Below, one piece after another: positions 26,173 to 36,015 of a DNA stretch of 64,000 nucleotides. Source of the DNA: Isoetes taiwanensis (lineage: Eukaryota > Streptophyta > Lycopodiopsida > Isoetales > Isoetaceae). The stretch lies in assembly GCA_021234155.1 (NCBI GenBank), contig JAJEKV010000340.1:64001-128000 (forward strand), given 5' to 3'. The position numbers were made by a program, and so were the translations under genes. Position 1 is the first letter of the stretch, and every line of letters begins with the position of its first letter. The notes under the pieces are model-generated. The model saw nothing but the letters and a program-made list of their open reading frames with translations. It was not told where the DNA came from and did not search any database.

Positions 26173-28257
26173 AACCAAAAAAGGAAGGAGCTTACTGTCA
26201 GACCTGATGGCAGATGGCGGTTACGTACGATTAAGCAAAAAGAAAAGCATAAATATGTCCATTTTACCTACTTCTCCAAAGTTTTAGACAAAATCAACTT
26301 TAGTGCTACCTTCAAGAATGTTCTTTGCAGGTATTTTGAGAATACTGGTCTTGAGATTTGGGAATCTACTGTTTTTGGATGGAGGTATTCAGCCAACCTC
26401 AAAGACATCTTGTATAAACCTAAAATGATCTTTGCTGAGGCAAATGTATGTGCTTGCCCTTGTGGCATTCCTGGTTTTAAGAAATATATTGATCCTTGCA
26501 TTGGTCATATAAGGACTACTGATCTAAGCATAGTGCATAGTAAGACTTTAAGAAACTGGTTGTCCATTGGCTTAAATCATATCCCAGATTCACCCTTTAC
26601 TCTTGAAAGGTTCAAGCAAGAAATGATTGAGACAATTGAACAATTCTTTTCAAGACATGAAAATTCCTTGAAGGATTTCGATGCTGAAATAGTAATGGAA
26701 TGCAAGAATACTCTCAGAAAAGAGACTAAATGGGTGGCAAAGGAATTTATTAAGAAAAATACAGGGATTAAAAAGAAATTCCATATTCAGGACGAAAAAG
26801 TCACTAAGAATATAGACTGGTTGGTCAGTAATCTATACATTGCAGGAGTGGACAAAGCAGCCAACAATCCAGCATTCATTTGCCCTGTGCATATCAGAAA
26901 TGCTGCTACCTTGAGGCTTAATAGCACTGATTTTACCAAGTGTCATATTGATCAGAATGAACTTAGCAGAAATATCTTAGCTGATATACAGAATATGCTT
27001 GGGGAAGGGCATTATTCAAGCACTAATTTACCATACCTTCTTGGGATTTTTAAAGCACACAAGAAAGATTACAGATGGATCACAAATGCACATGATTCTA
27101 TCTTCTCTACTATTGCTGCTATTATTTCTTCTGGCTTAAATCTCATTACAGATGTATGGCCTCTCATTTGCAATGACAAATGCAAAGCTGCAAACATGTT
27201 TTCATCCAATAAAATTAGGGCCTCATGGATGATAAACTCGGTCTTTGATGTTGTTTGCAATCTACCTACAAAAATTTCTGATCTCTTTGTGGCCGACATT
27301 ACAAAATGCTATGAGAATATTCCCCTAGATGGGCAAGATGGGATTTGCAATGTAATGAATGAAGTGATCAATACTTCTTGGAAGTATAAAATGAAGGAAA
27401 ATGCTGGATTTGACATGTGGTACCATATTAATCACAATAATACAGTGACAGTGGTTTGGAAATCCAAAATACCTGAAGGGAACTATTGGACGAGACTAAA
27501 TAAGACTACCTTTATTATGTTGAACAGGTGGCTGCTCAATAATTGCTTTCTACTTATGTATAATGGTATTTGGAGGCAAACCAGGGGCATCCCAATGGGT
27601 TTTGCTTCCAGTCCAGGTTGGTGCAACATTTACCTAGCTTGGTTTGAGCTAAAATTTATTCTGAAACTCATTGCTTTGGGAAGACTACAGGATGCAGCTG
27701 ATTTCAGAAACACATTTAGGTATATGGATGATATTTTGGGGATAAACAATCCACAAATCAAAAAGGTTTTAGGTATTGAAGGGATGGATAAGAATGGTCT
27801 GCTACTCTACAACCTGGAACATCTCATTATTAAGGATGAGACTGGTTATGATTTAAATGATACCTCGGTGGTCAAAAAAGTGGACTTCTTAAATATAACT
27901 ATTGAGATTTTTGAACCACAAATGGGGATATATGCATTGTATAGATATGACAAAAGAAGCAAGCTGCCCTTTACTGCTTCCAGGTTTATCCATGCAAATA
28001 GTTGCAGGCCTTATCTCATGGCTTGTAATGTGATAATATCACAAATACAGCCAATTCTATATACTCACAACAATCCAATCAGAGCTGCAGGGGACATGCA
28101 TGACCTCATGAATGCGTTTATTAATAAAGGATTCAAGAAAAAGGACGTTTGGCATAAAGTTACCAAAGTGCTTCAAGAGCAGACATTCCCTGGACTTATG
28201 TATGACATCAACATCCTCAAATTTGAACTCAATAAATACAGGTTAGTCATTTCTTAA
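26173..28257 (+). CDS. Penelope-like reverse transcriptase (exon 3), element A
   Basis: The exon starts after GTTTTTTACAG (intron 26,016-26,172, 157 bp) in phase 0 with NQKRKEL. An internal Met at 26,410 is an alternative start. It encodes about 694 residues. Visible blocks in order: CACPCG and GHIRTTDLS (N-terminal region), VDKAANNPAFIC, LPYLLGIFKAHKKDYRWITN, motif A FVADITKCYENIPLDG (catalytic Asp), IWRQTRGIPMGFASSPGWCN, catalytic YMDD in RYMDDILGINN, VDFLNITIEIF, then LYRYDKRSKLPF and the thumb-like end KKKDVWHKVT. This is the order of Penelope-like RTs (DKG-like block, IP motif, MG..SP..N, Y-DD, FLD-like). There is no GIY-YIG domain before the stop at 28,257. The polymerase would copy element RNA at a DNA 3' end. 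Both active-site motifs are intact. Confidence 0.88.
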   Translation, partial: NQKRKELTVRPDGRWRLRTIKQKEKHKYVHFTYFSKVLDKINFSATFKNVLCRYFENTGLEIWESTVFGWRYSANLKDILYKPKMIFAEANVCACPCGIPGFKKYIDPCIGHIRTTDLSIVHSKTLRNWLSIGLNHIPDSPFTLERFKQEMIETIEQFFSRHENSLKDFDAEIVMECKNTLRKETKWVAKEFIKKNTGIKKKFHIQDEKVTKNIDWLVSNLYIAGVDKAANNPAFICPVHIRNAATLRLNSTDFTKCHIDQNELSRNILADIQNMLGEGHYSSTNLPYLLGIFKAHKKDYRWITNAHDSIFSTIAAIISSGLNLITDVWPLICNDKCKAANMFSSNKIRASWMINSVFDVVCNLPTKISDLFVADITKCYENIPLDGQDGICNVMNEVINTSWKYKMKENAGFDMWYHINHNNTVTVVWKSKIPEGNYWTRLNKTTFIMLNRWLLNNCFLLMYNGIWRQTRGIPMGFASSPGWCNIYLAWFELKFILKLIALGRLQDAADFRNTFRYMDDILGINNPQIKKVLGIEGMDKNGLLLYNLEHLIIKDETGYDLNDTSVVKKVDFLNITIEIFEPQMGIYALYRYDKRSKLPFTASRFIHANSCRPYLMACNVIISQIQPILYTHNNPIRAAGDMHDLMNAFINKGFKKKDVWHKVTKVLQEQTFPGLMYDINILKFELNKYRLVIS

Positions 28258-28289
28258 CCCTTAAGAAATTTCTTTTCTACATAGTTGGC

Positions 28290-28386
28290 AGGAGGGTCCC
28301 TTTGCTTGCAAAGGGATCCTCCAATCCTTTTTTGCAAGTTCTGGGACTCTTTTGGCCTTCCGGTAGGAGGCAGGGATATATATATA
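28290..28386 (+). ncRNA. 3'-terminal double hairpin S3, element A
   Basis: GGAGGGTCCCTTTGC-TT-GCAAAGGGATCCTCC is a 15-bp stem with one wobble. It is followed by GGCCTTCCGGTAGGAGGC, then GGGATATATATATA and the 3' repeat. It lies in the 3' untranslated region of the RT, 33-120 bp after the stop. The apical pairs CTTTGC/GCAAAG replace CTAT/ATAG of B and C, which is compensatory. Confidence 0.7.
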
Positions 28387-30932
28387 AAATCTTAACTCTT
28401 TTTCCAGTAGTAGTTCGGGGCGAATGAATGAGCATACTTTAAATCATGGTGTTATTCACTTAAAATGGCTATGTTGTAGTTTATATTGGATCCTTCTTGC
28501 CAGTCCAAAATATTTGAACTTATTGCCAACTTAAGTATGATAGATCAGTAATAATAGAATGTTTATGAACATAATTAAAATATCTTTTGAGATGGTTAAG
28601 CAAACCATATCATATTGTGGGTCACCTACTAGTAGACCTTTGGTTCTTGTAATTAAATCCACCATTTAACCATAGGAACTGAGATCTGGATAATTCATGA
28701 AAATATGTGCTTAAGCACCACTGGTGGGAAAAACCCAGCTTGGGCAATTGTCGACTTGGCATAGGGCTTATCTATCATTTTAGTGGTCCCTATCTTAAAT
28801 CACTTTACAAAACTAATAGGAAATATGCATGTTTGGATGTAACAAAGGGAAATTGTAAATCTCCCAATAAATACATGTCACGATAAATAGGGTTCAAAAT
28901 ACAATGAATATTAATGAAAATAGGAAACCCTAAATTATTGATTCTACGACTGTGTTATAGCGACATTCGCTAACCCTAAGTATGGCCGATGCAAACGCAC
29001 GTTCTCAAGCAGTTACAGCAAAAGTTAATCCGTGCTTTCTCATGCAGATAAATGGTTCTACTATTGTACCTGCTGAGTAGCTGGCAGATGATCTTACCGT
29101 GAAATCATACAGGTACAATCCGATGGCTTTGCTCATGATTTAGGTTTCTTGTAAATATTACTTAGGAATGCAACTTGTCACTGATTAATACTATGAATGC
29201 TGATTATGCTAATGAGCAAGGATTATTGAAACCCTATAAATAAGGATGGCCTTGCTGAGTTTAATAACTTCTGAGATGGCTGGACGCCCTGAGGGTTCTC
29301 ATAACAAGGGACTGACCAGGAGCAAACTCATAGAGGTTTTGAGGAAAGCAGGCATTGAGCATCCTAGCCAACAGCCCTCCAAAGCCCAGCTACTTGAATT
29401 ATGTAGAATCCATAAGGTAGATCCAAATGGCGCCAAAGCTGCTGATAGCATCACGAAATTCATTCCTGTGCTTAAGCCTTGTGCAAATTCTGATAAGGCA
29501 AAGGAGCCTGCTGACAAGAGCATTGAATTTGTGGCTGATTCGGATAATGAGGAGGACGATGGGTTTTCAGATGATGATCTGCTGCTCAATCAGGTTCAGA
29601 TTTGATTAATCTTCTAATAAGTCTTAACTATTATGCTGATAGGAATTGGTCCTACCTTGTTCTGAGCATTCTTTCTCTTAGTATTCTTGTTATTGGGTAA
29701 CTTTTCTCTTAATTTCCCTTAGTATTTTGTTCTTTGGAAATCACTTCGCTTTAGTATTTGTTATTATCTCTTATCCCTTATTCAATCACCTAAATTACTG
29801 TTACCAGCACTATAATTCTTGATTGTGTAAGTTTTTAGTTTATAGGGCTATATTATGCATTTGGTATGTCTTGATTAAACAACTAGACTATAAATTATTG
29901 ACTAACGATCTAGTGTCTTACCAAGGTATTTTATTCTTTCATGGCTCTAAAGTCTGAACTCAGGTTGTCAATATAGCCAGATACATTATGAATCATTCTA
30001 GGAAATTATACATGCACTGCTGAAAAATATTATTAGTGTCGTTATGGCATTTTTGCTGCATCAGTGGAGTGATACTCAATGTAGATTCATTGGCATTATG
30101 CACTCATATTTCTGGAATAATAAGTTTGATTCTATAATTCTGTTTAGGCCTTAAAATTTTGTTTATGCTTGCATATTCCTGCATGAGTCTTATGTTGCTT
30201 ATGTTGCCTATGTGTAAATTGCTTATTTACATTTGCTGAACCATGTTTCCTGGTCTTAAATGAACTTGATCTATTTACTTTACTTTTAGGCCTTTTGTAT
30301 GTCCTTAAGCTATTTATCAGTTCTTAAACTTACAAATCGCTTGTATTTACTCATCCTTTAACTAGTTTTCTTTATATTTTCATTGTTTCATTAGGGTAAA
30401 GGGCTGAAAATGCCAAGAATGTTTATAGCTTACCTGCTAGTCCATTCACTTGTTACCCTTTTAGGCTAATTTGTGTTTGTTGGACTGCGGTGTAACCAAA
30501 CATTCTTCTCCTCGCCTCATATGGTTATGGATGTGAACATTTCAACAACCGAATAGCTATGCGGATCCATGCATTTTTTTGGGATATTTCTGTTTTTTGA
30601 AAAAATTGTTCAATGATTAGATTTTAAGACACTAAACAGGTACTCATTTCTTTGTTTTAGCATGATAATTTGATCATAATATAGTTTCACATTATTTCTT
30701 CCTTTATCTTTATGTTTCACATTATTTCTCCCTTTATCTTTATCTTTAATTTCCAAGGTAGTCATGTTCTCAAAGTAGTATTCTAGGTTTTCGGATCTAG
30801 ATAGGTTAGACTATTATTCTTAATTCTATGTAGTCTCTAAGGCTTCCCCTTCGGGGGTCAGATAAGTCCAATAGTCTTTTGGCTATTTGGATGACTTATC
30901 AAATCTTAGGTTTGATCAAGTCTAGTCTATAT
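28387..30932 (+). repeat. element A long direct repeat, 3' copy
   Basis: Second copy of 21,747-24,296. It ends in CTAGTCTATAT merging into (TA)11 at about 30,929-30,952, exactly where the 5' copy passes into the internal region. No internal region follows, so its exon 1 has no downstream partner. Confidence 0.92.
29276..29593 (+). CDS. exon 1 copy in the 3' repeat of element A
   Basis: It is identical in translation to the exon at 22,640-22,957, with the TATA box at about 29,233-29,244. It ends at the same AATCAG|GT donor. Transcripts from here would read out of the element into the spacer. Unspliced it would encode a ~109-residue protein, which could act alone as a small DNA-binding product. 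Confidence 0.65.
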
Positions 30933-31020
30933 ATATATATATATATATATACAAGAAATTTAATACGTCCTACGGTGCATGTTCGAGTTTTAGCATGTTC
31001 CTATGCTGCAAGTTCTTGTC
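30933..31020. repeat. (TA)n at the right boundary of element A and flank
   Basis: The TA run continues to about 30,952 and then unique DNA begins (CAAGAAATTTAATACG). This is the outer edge of A. Confidence 0.85.
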
Positions 31021-31029
31021 GTGCCCTAC

Positions 31030-31745
31030 ATTCTAAAAGAATGTCTTGAGAATACTCTAAATTCATAGATTCTCTAAGATTCTACTAAGGTTCTCTTGGA
31101 GGTTTCGTGGAGATTCCTCTAAATTTTATAAGATTCCCTCTAGATTCCATTAGATTTCCGTAGATTCTTCAAGATTCTATGACGATCCCCTTAGATTCTC
31201 TTAGATCCCTTTAGATTTTATGAGATTGCCTTAGGTTCCCTTACATTATATGAGATTCAAAGAGATTCTATAAAGATTCCCCTAGATACTCTAAGATTTC
31301 ATCAACATTTTTTTAGATTGCCTTAGATTTTATGAAGATTCCCTTAGATCCCCTAGATTTTAAGAGATTCCCTTAGGCTTGTAAATATTTTTCTAGATTC
31401 TCTCACATTTTATGAGATTTTCTTAGATTCCGTTAGATTCTCCTGGATTCCTTTATATTCTAGAACTTTTTAGAACATTCTAAGACTTTCTGGAACATTC
31501 TAAGACTTTCTGGAACATTCTGAGACTTAGTTCCCTAGATTCTCTTACCTTCCCATGGATTCCTACATTCTCGAACATTCTAGAACCTATTAGAACAATT
31601 TGAAACTTTCTGGAAGAATTTTCATAGATTCCCCCAGATTCTCTTATGTTCTAGGATTTTCTAGAATATTTTGGAACTTTCTAGAAGATTCTAGAACTTT
31701 CTAGAGCCTTCCAGAACATTCTAGAACTCTTCTGGACTAGTTAGA
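31030..31745. repeat. degenerate TTAGATTC / TTCTAGAA repeat with heat-shock-element-like arrays
   Basis: The left part is built from variants of TTAGATTCCCT and ATGAGATTC. The right part consists of GAACATTCTAGAA and related words. Perfect alternating nGAAn/nTTCn arrays occur: four units at 31,568-31,585 (TTCTCGAACATTCTAGAA), six units at 31,674-31,701 and four at 31,709-31,726. Three or more such units is the binding pattern of heat shock factors. No gene is present. Confidence 0.75.
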
Positions 31746-31823
31746 ATATTATACTCCATTTTATCTTAATTGTATTGTTACCCTTAAGTATATTTGAAAC
31801 ATAAATTATTCATTGAATTAATG

Positions 31824-31886
31824 CTTGGTCTAGTGGTTAGAATGGGGGGTTCGGGGCCAATGACCAGGGTTCAAATCCCCCACACA
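31824..31886 (+). mobile_element. tRNA-derived SINE head (or tRNA relic)
   Basis: TTGGTCTAGTGGTTAGAATG resembles a tRNA A box, and GGGTTCAAATCCCCC a B box, with ~30 bp between. The arms do not close into a full cloverleaf, so this is a SINE head or decayed tRNA copy rather than a working tRNA gene. Confidence 0.6.
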
Positions 31887-31929
31887 ACATAAAAAATTTA
31901 AAAGCCTTTCCTTAAAGGATGAGCATTCA

Positions 31930-32275
31930 ACGTGGGCCGTAGGATCTTGGACCCGATCAAGGACCGAGATCGTGCCATGTGGCAAAAATCTAAAGCAACA
32001 TGAGCCGTAGGATCCTAGATCGACGATCAAGATCAAGAACAACCTGGACCGTAGGATCGATTATATATAATTTCCATAGCCATGTGCACCGTAGGATGTG
32101 TCCCAAAGCAACGTGAGCCGTAGGATCTCGGACCGACGATCAGGATCAAATCAACCTGGACCGTAGGATCGCTTACATATAGTCTATACACAAACTCCCA
32201 AGCCATCTGGGCCGTAGGATACGTCCCAAAGACACGTGAGCCGTAGGATCTCGGATCAACGGTCGGATTTAGGAG
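31930..32275. repeat. tandem ~120-bp repeat with GCCGTAGGATC motifs
   Basis: Eight copies of (G/A)CCGTAGGAT occur (about 31,938, 32,005, 32,049, 32,089, 32,118, 32,160, 32,211, 32,239) in alternating contexts ACCTGGACCGTAGGATCG and GTGAGCCGTAGGATCTCGGA. Units of about 120 bp can be aligned roughly three times. Confidence 0.7.
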
Positions 32276-32290
32276 GACAAACATAAGAAC

Positions 32291-32324
32291 ATATATATAT
32301 CAGATATATATATATATATATATA
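32291..32324. repeat. (TA)n tract at the left boundary of element B
   Basis: ATATATATATCAGATATATA continuing TATATATATATATA runs directly into the B long repeat (GAAGCCAAGACC). Confidence 0.9.
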
Positions 32325-33334
32325 GAAGCCAAGACCTGATCCAAAGACCAACCCTAGGCATCCAACACTGACAAGGATGAACCTAGCCAGGTTGGACTTA
32401 TCGGTTCCAAATCAATGAAAGGATAACCTTATAGGTAAAACCAAGTGAACCATCCAGCAAGCAAGACTTCAAAGATGTAAAAACAAACGTATGCTCAGCT
32501 TTTATTCAGTAAATTAAGCCACTTCCTTGTAGACCTATTGTATTATTATGATGCATTGTCATATCCTCATGCCTGTTACTAGATTGCTTAGATATCAGAT
32601 TATCAAGATCATGGTCTAAAACCTATGACCAACTGCTAGGCCTGTGAAAGAAGTCAAAGCCTTAGTGACTGCACTATTGTAATTGTACAGGCAGGATTGT
32701 CATAAAGATTTAGAAGAACAATTTGCATTCATTCAATCCCTTTGTCATGAATAATAGAATCCTGCTAAAAAGCTCAGCTATGCAAAAAGATCCTTTAAAT
32801 TAAAAATGTACAGTAGAATTTGTTCATAAAACAGTCAAAATTTTACAACCTATGTCTGCAATTCACCTATAATAAACTTTCACTAACTAAACGGAGTGCT
32901 CATAGGAGAAAATTAAGGATATGTACGTTTGTAATTTAAGAAAGCCAAAAGATGTTTTTCAAAATTATTTTCCATTAATACTTGGCAAATATAGATGGCA
33001 AAAGTAGCCCTTTCTTAAACAGATATGGTCAAATAGTTATGTTTTTAAGACTGTAAATGTATAAAACAGTAGTACTCTCCTAATCATCCGAAATATTAAG
33101 GCTAGACAGGAACTCTTCTTCAACCTGATCAGCTTGATGCAGTATCATGCATTTAGAGCATTCAAAATTGGGGTAAAGAAAGAACCTGAATAGCTTAAAG
33201 CATAACTTTTGCTCATGAAAAACAATATCTTTTTTAACAGTAAGCACGTTTTTGAACCAGATGTGTTTGCAGAACACGCATTGCATGGAGTGCTCCATTT
33301 TACTAAGAACTTGAGAAAAAGTAGAGGAAACTCC

Positions 33335-33432
33335 GGTTACCTGCAATCCAATCAATCAAGCATTAGCCATATACTGGGTAATCAAGAAGGGGATTAGCAG
33401 GTAAGCAAAAGAATCTCCTGGCTTATAGCCCT
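33335..33432 (-). ncRNA. conserved structured block S1, element B
   Basis: Minus strand: GGGCTATAAGCCAGGAG (hairpin GGCT-ATA-AGCC), then GCTTACCTGCTAATCC ... ATTACCC ... GGCTAATG ... TTGGATTGCAGGTAACC. TTACCTGC/GCAGGTAA and ATCC/GGAT pair. The hairpin pairs differ from C (GGCC/GGCC) and A (GGC/GCC) yet remain complementary. The second copy is at about 41,175-41,272. Confidence 0.6.
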
Positions 33433-33828
33433 TCAACTTTAAAAAGGATAAGTCATAAATTTATAATACAATAATGAGCATCAACTGCTGTGCCTATTGG
33501 CTAAAAACAGATTTAAATGCTGTAGCGTAGATCTACAGTATCATATATCTAGATTATCATGGAAAAGATACACTGATAATTCAAAGTGATAAAACAGTAA
33601 AATAACCTGACTTTAAGAGGGTGAGAAAACTTCCTTTTATATCCATCCAACCGAATCCTTATGTTGCTGAGAATCACAGCAATACTGGCTGCTAAATAAA
33701 TCCAGCAGAAAACTAAACATCTTATGATAGCTAACCTAGACATGCATGCAGTATTTTTACTCCCCCCAGCATTTGTTTAAAACCAGTTGTTTGATTACTT
33801 ATTAAAGATCACATAAATGTAGATGAAC

Positions 33829-34161
33829 CTGATTAAGTGGCACGCTATCTTCATCAATGAAATCGTCCTCATTAGTTGCACGGTTGACATAGCTCCTAGC
33901 ATTTGCATTTGTAGTTGTAGCTGCATTGGCCTTCCCATAGAGCACCAAATTGCATGCCTCCAGACTAGAAATAGGGCGTTTTCCAGTAGCAATTCTTTTA
34001 CTGGCATTGATATCAATTCCAGCCTGCTTAGCCATGTCTTCCAGAACTGCTTTCTTGATTGCTACACCGTCATTTTTACAGTCAATTCCCTTCTCTCTTA
34101 ACATGCTAATGATATCAGCCTTCGTTGCCTTAGTATTCACAGCGCCCTCAGTTCTTGTCAT
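33829..34161 (-). CDS. exon 1: SAP-like module, element B terminal repeat
   Basis: From the ATG at 34,161 (MTRTEGAVNTK...), aligned to MAGRPEG.. of A; here the AT-hook core is degenerate (RTEG in place of GRPEG). It is followed by DIISMLREKGIDC...KAVLEDMAKQAGIDIN, the SAP-like pair. A linker and an acidic end (EDDFIDEDSVPLNQ) run to the conserved AATCAG|GT donor. The open frame extends upstream of this ATG, so longer forms are possible. This copy is not followed by an internal region. Confidence 0.65.
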
Positions 34162-34333
34162 TGTTCTTGAGTGAGAGACAATGGACTGCTTGCTCCTGCT
34201 AACTGTTGCCTTTGTATTTCTGTGGCTTCTTAACAAAGCACAAAGCAATATTATTGTCACTGCCCAGCTCTTCTGGCAGCGTATTTAACAGATCATTCAC
34301 CAAATTTACGTTTTCCCTCCATTTTACACTTAC

Positions 34334-34505
34334 CAACTGCATTTAATGCATGCTTTACTGAAGGTTTACGAAATGCTCTATGAGCTTTAAGAGCTATAGT
34401 AAATCTGCCCTCAGTATCAGGGATAATGAATGCTCCTGTGGAATTCTCACATGCCGGGACCCTTGCTTCAAAAATCATCCAGTAATCGTACATCATAGCC
34501 AGCAA
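34334..34505 (-). CDS. candidate upstream exon of element B
   Basis: The open frame encodes MYDYWMIFEARVPACENS...RFTIALKAHRAFRKPSVKHALNAVG and runs into CAGTTG|GTAAGTG, a strong splice donor (GT at 34,333). The same segment exists near 42,190-42,345 in the second repeat but is corrupted at CAG/CTG sites. No equivalent is obvious in A or C. It may be a true first exon of B or a chance frame. Its function is unknown. Confidence 0.4.
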
Positions 34506-35867
34506 GAAGTCTGAAAACTAAGAACCCTAGAACTTAGTAGATTAAGCTAGTTAAATCCATTTCCTTCAGTTCATTTGCCTTCAACGGCCATGTATATGAC
34601 TACCTTTATCAAATCGATCATTGCTCAGCCGTCTGTGATCTTGAAAGCATGCTTAGACTGATGTGAATGCAAAGTGCGTACCATTTTTTATGGCTCAAGC
34701 ATGCCATAAGTTGAAAAATCTGTAAGGAATGCGCCGGTCTGCGTCCACCAGACTTAGACCTAGCCGTCATTCTATGAACCCTAAAAAATATTTTTTAAAA
34801 AAGGAAATCCGAAAATCAGAGAATACCATATATCAAAAATTCGCCATGTGTGACTAATAAATGCGCCTACACAATCGGCCCCATAAATGCCATGGTCTTG
34901 TCATTAGTGGTCCCCTAAGCTTGGTGATGAAGATCAATTATAGAGCATAGCCACATTGCTTTAGGTCATCAAGCATGTCAACGTCGAACTACAAACATTT
35001 TTGTTTAAGTCAAAAAGATATATGGTAAATAAAGCATTATGCGAATTTCATGCAAAAACCGTAATTTTTTAACACAATGTTGTGCCATACGATACCCCAT
35101 GGTATCCACCAGACATTACGTGTGGTCCATATATCCAAAATGTCCCTGTATTTGTTTACAAGGTGCCTCCGTGCTGAAATGAGTGTGCATTGGGCTCACC
35201 TCGCTACGGTACCATGGTCTGTATAATTGGCCATATCTTAGTGGATCAGAAGTTAGTATATTGGAAAAATGGCCATATAGTTCAACAACAGTTTATTTTG
35301 TATATTATAAAGCACTATGAGTCAAGTGCCACCTAGGTCTAGGGCATCTAAGTGATGGGGTACACTGAAAACCAGTTCTACCTAGTGCCTGTGCCAAAAA
35401 AGCTTATATGCTAGAAGGATCATTAGTGTCCCATTATCTCAATGGTCCCATAAATCAAGCTAACTTGAAGGTACTATCATTTACTGTTACAAAATGGTCA
35501 CTAATTCTAGTGTAGTTACACTAGTGGATCAGAAGTCAGTGTGGTGGAGGAATGACCATACGGTAGGTCAAGTCTTTGTCTATTTTAAAACATTATGGGG
35601 TATGTGCGACCAAGGTCTAGGGTGTCCAAGTGATGGGGTAGACTGATAAATAGGTCTACTTAGCGCATGTGCCAGAGAAGAATATGAGTGTTCCATTATC
35701 TTACTGGTTCAACAAATCAAGTTAACAAGAAGATAATTTTAACTACAGTTACAAAATGGCCACTATGCGTGAATTCGATGATTTTATTTGTAAGATTTAC
35801 CATCAGACATTCACTGTTAACAACTCCAACCATTGGATATATATGTATATATTTATATATATATAAA

Positions 35868-35965
35868 TAATGCCTACCTCCTCCCGGGAGGTGAAGCGAT
35901 GCCCCTGTTAGTATATAGGGAAGCGGAGGGATCCCTATATACATAGGGACCCGCTCCACCACCTA
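35868..35965 (-). ncRNA. 3'-terminal double hairpin S3, element B first unit
   Basis: Minus strand: GGTCCCTATGTATATAGGGATCC stem (loop GTAT), a spacer, then CACCTCCCGGGAGGAGGTAG, then ATTATTTATATATATA at the repeat boundary. The second copy is at about 43,725-43,812. Confidence 0.65.
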
Positions 35966-36015
35966 ATTGCAGAATTATAATAACCAGAACAGGACAATCG
36001 TGCTGCAAAGTAGAT

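Larger units (their letters stand above)
32325..35867 (-). repeat. B long direct repeat, terminal copy
   Basis: It aligns with 40,165-43,716. It contains exon 1 (33,829-34,161), a candidate upstream exon, and the S1 block (about 33,335-33,432). As the element-terminal copy it has no internal region downstream. Confidence 0.9.

Noticed and set aside
33080-33355. 91-codon minus-strand frame in the B repeat (also 40,920-41,195)
   Set aside because: It lies in intron 1 of B overlapping S1, and has no known motif or homologue in A or C.
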